Source: Nitrospinae bacterium CG11_big_fil_rev_8_21_14_0_20_45_15 (GTDB taxonomy: Bacteria > Nitrospinota > Nitrospinia > Nitrospinales > VA-1). Taken from it: 64,000 nucleotides of DNA. This document shows, in pieces, positions 17,401 through 26,154 of the stretch. The notes beneath the pieces were generated by a model. That model worked only from the letters and a program-made list of their open reading frames with translations, had not been told where the DNA came from and searched no databases. Location of the stretch: positions 77,680-141,679 of the forward strand of contig PCWG01000010.1 in assembly GCA_002787235.1 (NCBI GenBank), written 5' to 3'. Position numbers and translations under genes: made by a program. How positions within the stretch are numbered: the stretch's first letter is position 1; the number at the start of each line of letters is the position of its first letter.

Positions 17401-17491
17401 ATCAGACTTCAAGGATAAAGTAGAATCTGAGTTCAATCAAATGATCGAGTCCGCAGTCATCGGCAATCCCGCGATGGAGATCAAGGCATGA
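14426..17491 (+). CDS. Type III-like restriction endonuclease subunit (DEAD-like helicase with PD-(D/E)XK nuclease)
   Basis: A 1021-residue Res protein that would translocate on DNA and cut unmodified invading DNA with the adjacent Mod protein. The N-terminus ([15 protein letters not shown], then [21 protein letters not shown]) is the opening typical of the BPTD_3080-like family. SF2 motifs are Walker A ATGAGKT (174-180), DEAH (310-313), SATPFF (motif III) and a C-terminal lobe with [20 protein letters not shown] and QVIGRALRR. The nuclease site is P926-D927 with E947-I-K949. All key residues are intact. It heads an operon with dinD (4-bp overlap) and mod. The AT-rich 190 bp upstream probably holds the promoter. 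Confidence 0.92.
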   Translation: [1021 protein letters not shown]

Positions 17492-18342
17492 AACACGAAA
17501 CGGTGATAACGCTTACAGGCAACTTTGAAGCACACGCACAAGAGACCGAAGGCGGCATAGAATTTTGGCTCGCCAGAGACTTGCAACACTTGTTGGGATA
17601 TTCAGAATGGAGAAATTTTCTGAAAGTTGTCTCCAAGGCAAAAACAGCTTGCGATATTTCAGACCAAAAAATTTCAGACCATTTTGTTGGCATCAACAAA
17701 ATGGTTGATTTGGGTTCTGGAAGCAAGCGCGAAATCGACGATATCATGCTCACCCGATACGCCTGTTACCTGATCGCGCAGAACGGCGACCCTCAAAAAG
17801 AACAAATTGCCTTCGCTCAAACTTACTTTGCCCTCCAAACTCGCAAAGCCGAATTGATCGAAGAACGCTTGCTGGAGGCAGAGCGGGTTTCCGCCCGGCA
17901 GAAATTGACAGAGACTGAAAAAGAATTGTCTTCGGTGATTTATCAACAACTGGGTAGCGATAAAAACTTTGGTTTCATTCGTAGCAAGGGCGATCAAGCC
18001 TTGTTTGGCAAATCAACCCAAGCCATGAAATCACAATGGAAGGTTCCCAACACGCGCCCTCTGGCCGACTTTGCGCCAACCATCATCCTCAAGGCAAAGG
18101 ATTTTGCGGCAGAAATCACCATCCACAATGCAAAAGAACACCAATACAGTACGGAAACTGCCATCTCGAGGGAACATATTTCAAACAACAAGGCGATTCG
18201 TAAAACACTGATTCAGAGAGGCATTCGGCCCGAAGCACTTCCTCCTGTAGAAGATGTCAAGAAAGTAGAACGCCGCCTGGCCGCAGAGAAAAAATCATTA
18301 AAAAACCCCGATTCGCTCGGTTCGGAAGGAAACGACAAGTAA
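17488..18342 (+). CDS. dinD: DinD-like protein with Bro-N domain inside the restriction operon
   Basis: A 284-residue protein like the DNA damage-inducible protein D of E. coli, which inhibits RecA-mediated strand exchange. The N-terminal Bro-N type domain is recognisable (IEFWLARDLQHLLGYSEW, then IDDIMLTRYACYLIAQNGDP). The C-terminal half has the DinD-specific stretch IYQQLGSDKNFGFIRSKGDQALFG and LADFAPTIILKAKDFAAEIT. It overlaps res by 4 bp and ends immediately before mod starts, so it belongs to the restriction operon. A role in damping RecA/SOS repair of restriction breaks, or in protecting the host from self-restriction, is inference from the position. Confidence 0.88.
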   Translation: MKHETVITLTGNFEAHAQETEGGIEFWLARDLQHLLGYSEWRNFLKVVSKAKTACDISDQKISDHFVGINKMVDLGSGSKREIDDIMLTRYACYLIAQNGDPQKEQIAFAQTYFALQTRKAELIEERLLEAERVSARQKLTETEKELSSVIYQQLGSDKNFGFIRSKGDQALFGKSTQAMKSQWKVPNTRPLADFAPTIILKAKDFAAEITIHNAKEHQYSTETAISREHISNNKAIRKTLIQRGIRPEALPPVEDVKKVERRLAAEKKSLKNPDSLGSEGNDK

Positions 18343-21153
18343 ATGGCGACACGCAAGAAGGCTGTCAAAAAAAAGAAAGTGGTTGAAACGATCACGCATG
18401 AGGATGCGTCACGCAAGAACATCCCCACCGCCGAATATCAGTCCATCATGCAAAAGGAGGATCAAACTCCCATTCGTGTGGCCTACGAACGCAGGAACCG
18501 CGACCTCGATCCGCAACTGGTATGGCGCGGCAAGGACGAGCAGGACTGGTCCGACTTGGTCACACAGGCGCCGCCGCTCTATATTCAGGAGAAAGTCCAT
18601 CCCAAGGTATTGATCGACGACCTGCGCAAGCAAAGCGAAAAGGCGGAGACCGAAAAGGAAGAGGCTGAAACGGGTTTCCAGAGCAACCTCTTCGGCGATT
18701 TCAATGGCCTGCCCGACGACGATGCAAAAACGGAGTTCTACCAGCACGACGCCAACTGGTCCAACCGCATGATCCTCGGCGATAGCCTCCAAGTCATGGC
18801 CAGCCTCGCCGAGCGCGAAGGCCTGCGCGGCAAGGTGCAATGCATCTACCTCGATCCGCCCTACGGCATCAAGTTCAACTCCAATTTTCAGTGGTCTACC
18901 ACCAGTCGCGATGTGAAGGACGGCAACACCAGCCACATCACTCGCGAACCGGAACAGGTGAAAGCCTTTCGTGACACCTGGCGCGACGGTATCCACTCTT
19001 ACTTGACCTATCTGCGGGATCGACTCACCGTGGCGCGGGACTTACTCAGCGAATCAGGGTCTATCTTTGTGCAGATCGGCGATGAAAACGTGCATCGAGT
19101 ACGGGCCGTCATGGATGAGGTATTTGGGGAAGAGAATTTCATTTCACAGATAAATTTCCAGACCACTAGTTCACGAGGCTCAGACCAAGTTGACTCTATT
19201 GTCAATTATATCCTGTGGTATGCGAAACGTAAAGATTCTATTAAAATTCGAAAGCTCTATACGTTAAAAGGTGGCAACGGAGGCATTGGACAGTTCGATT
19301 ATATTCGCAGTGAAAGTGGCGTAGTAGTTCCAATGCAAGAGAGTACCAATAGAGAAGAGTTAGGTGACTATCTTCTTGCCCATACGGACTCTACCAGTCA
19401 AGGGGAAACCAAGGATGGGAATTATCCATTTTCTTTTCAGGGGTTAGAATATTATCCACCCAGCAACAGGCATTGGAGTCAGTCACGTGATGGCATGCGA
19501 CGACTACTTTTTTCTGACAGATTATTCGCCTCGGGTAAAAGACTACGCGCAATTCGATATTTGCGTGACAGCTCTGCGGTTCAGTACGGGAACATCTGGA
19601 CTGATACTATTATTAGTGGCTTTGCTAAGCGCAAGGTATATGTTGTCCAAACATCAACCATAGTTATCCAACGCTGTATCCTCATGGCGACAGACCCGGG
19701 CGATTTGGTACTGGACCCCACCTGCGGCTCCGGGACCAGCGCATACGTTGCCGAGCAATGGGGGCGGCGATGGATTACCATTGATACTTCTCGTGTGGCC
19801 CTGACGTTGGCGCGGGCGCGCATCATGGGTGCGCGTTACCCCTATTACCTGCTTGCCGACAGCAAGGATGGCCAAAAAAAAGAAGCGGAGATCACTCAAA
19901 CTGTGCCGTCCCGTGCGCCGACACGTGACAACATCCGTCACGGCTTCGTTTACGAGCGTGTTCCCCATATCACTCTGAAATCCATCGCCAACAACGTCGA
20001 GATCGATGTCATCTGGGAGAAGTTTCAGGAGACGCTGGAACCTCTGCGCGATCAACTCAACAAAACCCTCAAGCAAAAATGGGAGGAATGGGAGATACCC
20101 CGCGAAGCCGAGGAAAATTGGCCCTCCAAAGCGAGAGACCTGCACGGACAATGGTGGAAAGCACGCATTGCCCGACAGAAAGAGATCGATGCTTCCATAT
20201 CAGCCAAGGCAGACAACGAATACCTTTACGACAAGCCTTATGAGGACAACAAGAAGGTACGTGTCGCGGGACCTTTCACCGTCGAGAGCCTGTCGCCGCA
20301 TCGTGTTTTGGGAGTGGATGAAAACGATGAGTTGATCGATGGCACGGCAAAAGCTCAAAAAGAAGAAGGCGGGCAGGATTTCGCCAGTATGATTCTGGAA
20401 AACCTCAAAACCGCCGGGGTGCAACAGGCGCATAAGGAAGACAAGATCAATTTCACGTCTCTCACCCCTTGGCCGGGCGATCTGGTTTGCGCGGAGGGCA
20501 AGTATTTTGAGGGAGACGAAGAGACCGGAGCGCAAAAACGCGCCGCCATTTTCATAGGCCCCGAGTTTGGCACGGTGTCACGCGCCGATCTGGTGGCCTC
20601 AGCCCGAGAGGCGGGAGACGCCGACTTTGATGTGCTCATCACCTGCGCCTTCAACTACGACGCGCATTCGACAGAGTTCAACAAACTGGGGCGCATCCCC
20701 GTGCTAAAGGCACGCATCAATGCCGACCTGCACATGGCAGACGACCTCAAGAACACAGGCAAGGGCAACCTCTTCGTCATCTTCGGCGAGCCAGACATAG
20801 ACATCCTCGACGCAGAGGACGATCAAATACAGGTGAAGGTGAATGGCGTAGACGTGTTCCATCCCAATACCGGCGAAGTGCGAAGCGACGATGCAGATGG
20901 CATCGCCTGCTGGTTCATCGACACCGACTACAATGAAGAAAGTTTCTTCGTGCGCCAGGCCTATTTCCTGGGAGCCAACGATCCCTACAAAGCACTGAAG
21001 ACCACCCTGAAAGCAGAGATCAACCAAGAAGCCTGGGAAACCCTCCATAGCGACACCTCCCGCCCCTTCAACAAACCCAAGTCCGGCAGAATCGCCGTAA
21101 AAGTAATCAACCACCTCGGCGACGAAGTCATGAAAGTATTCGCCGTCAAATAG
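18343..21153 (+). CDS. Type III-like site-specific DNA methyltransferase (Mod)
   Basis: A 936-residue amino-methyltransferase of beta class order: motif IV D171-P-P-Y174 comes before motif I D458-P-T-C-G-S-G464, as in type III Mod and M.EcoP15I-like enzymes. It should methylate adenine N6 (or cytosine N4) and give sequence specificity to the complex. The region between the motifs (about residues 265-445, bases 19135-19680) should hold the target-recognition domain. This part is visibly richer in A+T than both flanks, a mosaic pattern typical of swapped specificity domains. The C-terminal 400 residues are a family extension. The start directly follows the dinD stop. Confidence 0.9.
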   Translation: MATRKKAVKKKKVVETITHEDASRKNIPTAEYQSIMQKEDQTPIRVAYERRNRDLDPQLVWRGKDEQDWSDLVTQAPPLYIQEKVHPKVLIDDLRKQSEKAETEKEEAETGFQSNLFGDFNGLPDDDAKTEFYQHDANWSNRMILGDSLQVMASLAEREGLRGKVQCIYLDPPYGIKFNSNFQWSTTSRDVKDGNTSHITREPEQVKAFRDTWRDGIHSYLTYLRDRLTVARDLLSESGSIFVQIGDENVHRVRAVMDEVFGEENFISQINFQTTSSRGSDQVDSIVNYILWYAKRKDSIKIRKLYTLKGGNGGIGQFDYIRSESGVVVPMQESTNREELGDYLLAHTDSTSQGETKDGNYPFSFQGLEYYPPSNRHWSQSRDGMRRLLFSDRLFASGKRLRAIRYLRDSSAVQYGNIWTDTIISGFAKRKVYVVQTSTIVIQRCILMATDPGDLVLDPTCGSGTSAYVAEQWGRRWITIDTSRVALTLARARIMGARYPYYLLADSKDGQKKEAEITQTVPSRAPTRDNIRHGFVYERVPHITLKSIANNVEIDVIWEKFQETLEPLRDQLNKTLKQKWEEWEIPREAEENWPSKARDLHGQWWKARIARQKEIDASISAKADNEYLYDKPYEDNKKVRVAGPFTVESLSPHRVLGVDENDELIDGTAKAQKEEGGQDFASMILENLKTAGVQQAHKEDKINFTSLTPWPGDLVCAEGKYFEGDEETGAQKRAAIFIGPEFGTVSRADLVASAREAGDADFDVLITCAFNYDAHSTEFNKLGRIPVLKARINADLHMADDLKNTGKGNLFVIFGEPDIDILDAEDDQIQVKVNGVDVFHPNTGEVRSDDADGIACWFIDTDYNEESFFVRQAYFLGANDPYKALKTTLKAEINQEAWETLHSDTSRPFNKPKSGRIAVKVINHLGDEVMKVFAVK

Positions 21154-21167
21154 GAGTCGATTAATTT

Positions 21168-21791
21168 ATGAAAAGAAATCAATGGTATCCCATTAAAAAT
21201 CAGAGTCTAGCTGTTTACGCTCGAAATGCGGGGTTTGATATTTCGGTCTACGATCATTACTCAAAACCTGTTAAGAAGGAATTAAAGGAACGTTCGATAA
21301 AGGAAGCACTTAAAGAAATTAAAACTGCTTGCGACGATGAAGGTTTTGATATCACCGCAATCAAACAAGGCGTTTATATTATTTCCCTCTCTGCCCCTCT
21401 ATCAATCAGGTATCCCTCAAAAAAATGTTCGCAAACTATTTATATTGGAATGGGAAGCATCATTTCACGTATTAAAGGGCAATTTGAAAGGAACTTATTT
21501 GACTTCATGCAGAGTCTTTCGGGAGCGAATTTTGATTTTTATTTTGCACATCCCGGACTTAAATCTGCTGGAATGTACTACAAACATGTTGAATACCTGA
21601 TGCTTGAGCACTTCCGCAAGCAATACGGGCAACTTCCAATTCTTAATAAAAATGCAGGTGCAAAAAAAAATTATAAACAGGGTAGTGGTTGGTGGAAAAA
21701 ACATCTCAAGTCATCAGGAAAAAAACCTCTTTGGGAATTAACTCCTACAAAGCATTCAGACTTCGCAAAAACTAATGATGAAAACGAGTAA
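21168..21791 (+). CDS. GIY-YIG-like nuclease domain protein, downstream of the methyltransferase
   Basis: A 207-residue protein carrying a probable GIY-YIG fold. The elements seen in order are G68-V-Y70, then Y92-I-G94 (IYIGMG), an arginine at R101 in the following helix (ISRIKGQFE), a glutamate in the long helix (E142 or E147 in EYLMLEHFRKQYG), and an asparagine near its end (LNKN). These match the catalytic Tyr/Tyr/Arg/Glu/Asn set. The N-terminal 60 residues are charged and unrecognised. It starts 14 bp after mod and is likely in the same transcript, but its lower GC suggests it was acquired separately. A nicking or restriction accessory role is inference. Confidence 0.65.
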   Translation: MKRNQWYPIKNQSLAVYARNAGFDISVYDHYSKPVKKELKERSIKEALKEIKTACDDEGFDITAIKQGVYIISLSAPLSIRYPSKKCSQTIYIGMGSIISRIKGQFERNLFDFMQSLSGANFDFYFAHPGLKSAGMYYKHVEYLMLEHFRKQYGQLPILNKNAGAKKNYKQGSGWWKKHLKSSGKKPLWELTPTKHSDFAKTNDENE

Positions 21792-21897
21792 CCATGCATC
21801 TTATTTCACCAGAACTTACATTTTAGTACGAATACTTTTCGTAGAATCATTTAAGTATTTCTTAGTTAATAAGATAGATAATTTGAGGGGTTGAAAT

Positions 21898-23529
21898 ATG
21901 CTTGTATACGCTAACCACATAACTTGTTCTGGCATCGATGCAGAAGACGCGGTATTTAAAGCAATCGGTGGATGGATCAAGGAGCAACTTGGCGTTGGAT
22001 TACATCCTAATCAGTTAAAAGTAGACGGTACCTTCGACGGGAAACGCGATAGTCGTCCATCTAGACTGAAAATTATAGCGACCACCGAGGAAAAACCTGA
22101 ACTTTATGCTTGGATACTGACAAATACTGACAGCTCTGTTTCTGGTCGGCAATGGATAACTGAATTGGGTCTAAAGATTAGCCAAAATAATATATTAGAG
22201 CTTACTTGTATCGTGAAAACTGATGAGTTGAGCACCAAGGTTACAGAACGGGTTACGGCATCGTGCCCACGAGTCATCCAATATATTTTAAAAAATATTA
22301 TTGAAGCTAAAAATGCCAAATTTGGTGATTCTATTATAGGGTTCGATCTAAAGACCGTTGGACAAGATCAAGATTCTTATCACAGTTTTCTTGCTGAAAT
22401 TAAACGGTTAGATCGAGACCGTCCTATTGTAGTTGTGAGTCCAGATAGGGACGGGAATTATTTGATAGATTATAATCGTTTAAAAGATGTTTTGTTTGGG
22501 CTTGCCCAGGTAGTAATCGTATCACCAGAATTTAGTAGTCACGAAATGGAGAGCGTTTTAGGACAACAGCTGTCGGCATGGAACGGTGCAGTAAATATTA
22601 TTCATATTCCTTCCGCGACAGGTTTTGTGTACAGCAGATTTTTCTTGTCTGATGAAATTGAAGAATGGGGAGACAGTCCATATTCTAGAATTTCAAATCT
22701 CCTTTCCTGGGTCACAGATAACACCAATGCCCGCCTTCAACGAAAACGTATACGTTCTGAAGGGGTCATGCAACTGGCTGTTCATCGACGATTACAAAAT
22801 GTTCAAGCTAGAAGTGGGCAAATGGATGCCACTCAATTGAGAGAAGAATTGGCGCAATCATTCCAAAAAATAAGAGATTCTGAAGAATATTTCAATGAAT
22901 TGGTTAACGAAAATACACAATCTGAAAATGCCATCGTAGCGTTAACGGATCAATTACAAGACGCAAGTGAAAAAATAGACAAAAGAAAATATGAAATTCA
23001 GTCATTGAAGGTTCAGCTAAACGCTAAAGATACAGATCAAACTAGTATTTTTGATATGAATGAATTGTTCAAAATTGCTTGCAGTAACTATTCACCCTTA
23101 CCTGAAGCCTGCCTAAGTATCATCTCGAAATTATACGAAGATAAATGTATTGTTCTTGATAGTGCAATAAATAGTGCTCGTGATATGAGTCGTTTTGGAG
23201 AGGGGCGACGACTCTTGGGTATGCTAAAGAAGTTGGTTAATGAGTATAGAAACCAGTTTGTTTTGGGAGGGGATAACAAGGCAAGAAACGTATTTGGGAA
23301 AAACGAATACGCCGCGAAAGAATCCGAAACAGTAGAAAAAAATAAAGAGTTGAGGAACGCACGGACCTTTATCTACAACAAAAAACCGGTCGAAATGTTT
23401 CGTCACCTTAAAATTGGAGCTGGAGATGACATCAACAAAACTATTAGAGTTCACTTTTATTGGGACCCTATCAAAGAACTTATAGTAATAGGCTATTGTG
23501 GAAAGCACCTCCCCATTCTCAATCATTAA
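21898..23529 (+). CDS. Unrecognised 543-residue protein with central coiled coil (putative defence gene)
   Basis: I do not recognise this family. The N-terminal half (about 1-280) looks alpha/beta and globular, with a hydrophobic strand RPIVVVSPDRDG, then a LAQVVIVSPEFS strand. Residues about 315-380 form a coiled coil (REELAQSFQKI to SLKVQLNAKD). The C-terminal 160 residues end in a compact beta-rich unit (MFRHLKIGAGDD, IRVHFYWD, IVIGYCGKHL) that looks like a small toxin-sized domain. The gene is AT-rich compared with res and mod. It lies 59 bp before the RelE-UvrD fusion gene on the same strand, between an R-M operon and that helicase, so a two-gene anti-phage module is plausible but unproven. 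Confidence 0.6.
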   Translation: MLVYANHITCSGIDAEDAVFKAIGGWIKEQLGVGLHPNQLKVDGTFDGKRDSRPSRLKIIATTEEKPELYAWILTNTDSSVSGRQWITELGLKISQNNILELTCIVKTDELSTKVTERVTASCPRVIQYILKNIIEAKNAKFGDSIIGFDLKTVGQDQDSYHSFLAEIKRLDRDRPIVVVSPDRDGNYLIDYNRLKDVLFGLAQVVIVSPEFSSHEMESVLGQQLSAWNGAVNIIHIPSATGFVYSRFFLSDEIEEWGDSPYSRISNLLSWVTDNTNARLQRKRIRSEGVMQLAVHRRLQNVQARSGQMDATQLREELAQSFQKIRDSEEYFNELVNENTQSENAIVALTDQLQDASEKIDKRKYEIQSLKVQLNAKDTDQTSIFDMNELFKIACSNYSPLPEACLSIISKLYEDKCIVLDSAINSARDMSRFGEGRRLLGMLKKLVNEYRNQFVLGGDNKARNVFGKNEYAAKESETVEKNKELRNARTFIYNKKPVEMFRHLKIGAGDDINKTIRVHFYWDPIKELIVIGYCGKHLPILNH

Positions 23530-23588
23530 AGTGGTTCGACGCATTATAAAATTAAAGGGTTCCAACCATTATTGATGAATCCAATAAA

Positions 23589-25661
23589 ATGAACTTCCTC
23601 ATTGCCGCAACATTCACGGATAGCCTTAGCAGACTGAACGGCGACGAACAAAAGGCTATCAAGACTACAGCATTTGACTTGCAAATGAACCCGGCCAATC
23701 CGGGGATGAAGTTTCATAAGCTCGACCAGGCGAGAGACAAAAATTTCTGGTCGGTACGAGTCAGCAAGGACATTCGATTGATCGTTCACAGGACTCCCGA
23801 CAGTCTGCTCCTTTGTTATGTGGATCATCACGACAAAGCCTACCACTGGGCCGAACGACGCAAACTGGAAATCCATCCTAAAACCGGGGCCGCTCAATTT
23901 GTTGAGGTGAAGGAGACGGTTCAGGAAATCATCATCCCCAAGTACATCGAAGAAGAGCAATCTTCTCCAGCAAAACCCCTGTTGTTCGCCAGGCTAACGG
24001 ATGATGAATTGTTGAGTTACGGCGTACCGCCGGAGTGGCTAGATGATGTGAAACAAGTCAACGAAGATGAACTGTTGATATTGGCGGAACGTTTACCAAG
24101 CGAAGCCGCCGACGCTCTTTTGGAATTGGCCACGGGAGGCAAACCGGAAGTTGCCAAGCCGGTCGCTATCGGAACCGATCCCTTTGCTCATCCTGATGCC
24201 CTGCGTCGATTCCGTGTGATGAATAATATCGAGGAACTGGAACGCGCTCTTGATTATCCCTGGGAGAAGTGGACCGTTTTTCTCCACCCGGCTCAACGTC
24301 AGTGGATTGAACGAGATTACAATGGACCTGCACGGGTTTCTGGCTCGGCAGGTACGGGCAAGACCATCGTCGCGCTTCATAGGGCCGTTTTTCTGGCGCG
24401 AACCTATCCTGACACGCGAGTATTGCTCACCACTTTCTCCGACATTCTCGCTAACGCTCTTCGTACAAAACTCAAACGGCTGATAAGTAATGAACCGCGT
24501 TTGGCTGAGCGGATCGAAGTACATTCCATCAAGGCTGTGGGACTGAGGTTGTTCAAATCACACTTTGGCCAGCCCAAGATAGCTTCACAGGAAAAAATTT
24601 TGGAACTTTTGGAAAAGTCTTCTGTCGAAGTAGGAGGGCATAAATTCAAACTGCCCTTATTATTGACAGAGTGGGAGCAGGTTGTAGATGCCTGGCAGCT
24701 GGGAAGCTGGGATGCGTATCGCGACGTAAAACGGCTGGGAAGAAAAACTCAATTACCAGAGAAACAACGCACTGTTCTCTGGTCTATATTTGCTCGGGTA
24801 CGTGCGTGTCTGGAGTCGGACGGATCAATCACAGAGTCAGGGTTATTCCAAAAGTTGACTGATACGATAGCTAGAAGTAAAAACCCGCCCTTTGACTTTG
24901 CTGTTGTAGATGAAGCGCAGGATTTGAGTGTTTTTCATTTACGCTTTCTTGCCGAGCTCGGAGCGGATCGACCGAACAGCCTTTTCTTCGCTGGCGATCT
25001 TGGGCAACGCATCTTCCAACAGCCTTTCTCCTGGAGGTCCCTGGGTGTGGACATTCGAGGAAGGTCCAGAGTATTGACCGTCAATTATAGAACCTCGCAC
25101 CAAATTAGAATGCAAGCGGATCGATTATTGGATCCTGAAATGTCCGATGCCGATGGCAATATAGAAAAACGAGGCAATGCTGTTTCCGTTTTCAATGGGC
25201 CGAATCCAATCATTCAAATATTAGATAACCATGAAGCAGAGATAGAAGCCGTTGGGCAATGGATGCGAAACCTTAGCGGTGATGGTGTGATGCCTCACGA
25301 GTTTGGAGTATTTGTTCGTTCGCAGGCAGAATTGAGTCGAGCGCGTGAAGCCGTCGAAAAAGCAGAGCTTCCTTTTAAAGTGCTGGATGAGAACGTTGAA
25401 ACCCTCAGCGGTAAACTATCAATCAGCACGATGCACCTTGCCAAGGGACTTGAGTTCCGTGCTGTCGTTGTCATGGCCTGCGATGATGAAGTGATCCCTT
25501 TGCAGGCTAGAATCGAAACAGTGGTGGATGACTCAGATTTGGAGGAAGTCTATAATACCGAACGGAATCTGCTTTACGTCGCCTGTACCCGTGCTCGCGA
25601 CCAACTTCTCATCACAGGAGTTGATCCCGCATCAGAATTTTTGGATGATCTGAAACAGTAA
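23589..25661 (+). CDS. RelE-like domain fused to a UvrD/Rep-type SF1 helicase
   Basis: A 690-residue fusion. Residues about 1-95 have the RelE/ParE toxin pattern (ATFTDSLSRLNGDEQ, then FWSVRVSKDIRLIVHR and YVDHHDKAYHWAERR). After a linker, an SF1A helicase begins: Walker A GSAGTGKT near residue 252, Walker B/DEAQD at 441-445, STMHLAKGLEFRAVVVMA, and LLYVACTRARDQLLITG (motif VI). All helicase motifs are intact. The RelE part lacks an adjacent antitoxin gene, so it may act as an RNA-binding or interaction module rather than a free toxin. The gene follows the 543-residue protein by 59 bp. Similar toxin-helicase architectures occur in defence islands; the function here is inferred. Confidence 0.85.
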   Translation: MNFLIAATFTDSLSRLNGDEQKAIKTTAFDLQMNPANPGMKFHKLDQARDKNFWSVRVSKDIRLIVHRTPDSLLLCYVDHHDKAYHWAERRKLEIHPKTGAAQFVEVKETVQEIIIPKYIEEEQSSPAKPLLFARLTDDELLSYGVPPEWLDDVKQVNEDELLILAERLPSEAADALLELATGGKPEVAKPVAIGTDPFAHPDALRRFRVMNNIEELERALDYPWEKWTVFLHPAQRQWIERDYNGPARVSGSAGTGKTIVALHRAVFLARTYPDTRVLLTTFSDILANALRTKLKRLISNEPRLAERIEVHSIKAVGLRLFKSHFGQPKIASQEKILELLEKSSVEVGGHKFKLPLLLTEWEQVVDAWQLGSWDAYRDVKRLGRKTQLPEKQRTVLWSIFARVRACLESDGSITESGLFQKLTDTIARSKNPPFDFAVVDEAQDLSVFHLRFLAELGADRPNSLFFAGDLGQRIFQQPFSWRSLGVDIRGRSRVLTVNYRTSHQIRMQADRLLDPEMSDADGNIEKRGNAVSVFNGPNPIIQILDNHEAEIEAVGQWMRNLSGDGVMPHEFGVFVRSQAELSRAREAVEKAELPFKVLDENVETLSGKLSISTMHLAKGLEFRAVVVMACDDEVIPLQARIETVVDDSDLEEVYNTERNLLYVACTRARDQLLITGVDPASEFLDDLKQ

Positions 25662-25878
25662 ATTTTTTAATTATCCATTTGGTAAGCCGTGCAACTCATC
25701 CCCCTAAGACCAGATAGTTTCAAGCTCAACATCGTTCATTACTCACACAGACAGTTTTTCCGTAGGGGGCTCAATGTTTTCTGTTGGTAAGGTATTTCCA
25801 AATATTCACGAGTCCTATTATGGGCAGGGACAGAGTTTGTATGCATAAGGGGCTAAACATATACAGCGGAGTAATTTT

Positions 25879-26154
25879 ATGAACATGGATATGATCTGCG
25901 ATGTATGCAATACGGTAGTCTCCCATAACCTAGGGAAGATTGTTTCAGCAAAAGATTTCAAGACGTTGATGACTCAAGGATTCGGGATTCACAAAACAAA
26001 CATTGAGATGTTAACTTCCTCAGGAATTTCACAAGATGAAGCGATAAATATCCTAAAACAACAATATGCCACTTCCACCACCGATTGGTTCCTATGCCCT
26101 CAATGTGAAATCGAGGCTACAGAAGCAATGCGGGGAAATGGATCCACCTCTTAG
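25879..26154 (+). CDS. Small zinc-ribbon-like hypothetical protein (91 aa)
   Basis: A 91-residue protein with two CxxC knuckles, CDVC near the N-terminus and CPQC about residues 73-76, separated by a helical region with the pattern HKTNIEMLTSSGISQDEAINILKQQY. The spacing suits a treble-clef or zinc-ribbon fold. The ATG has GGAG about 8 nt upstream (CGGAGTAATTTT). It stands alone after a 217-bp gap in which no gene is seen. No function can be assigned; nucleic acid binding is possible. Confidence 0.65.
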   Translation: MNMDMICDVCNTVVSHNLGKIVSAKDFKTLMTQGFGIHKTNIEMLTSSGISQDEAINILKQQYATSTTDWFLCPQCEIEATEAMRGNGSTS

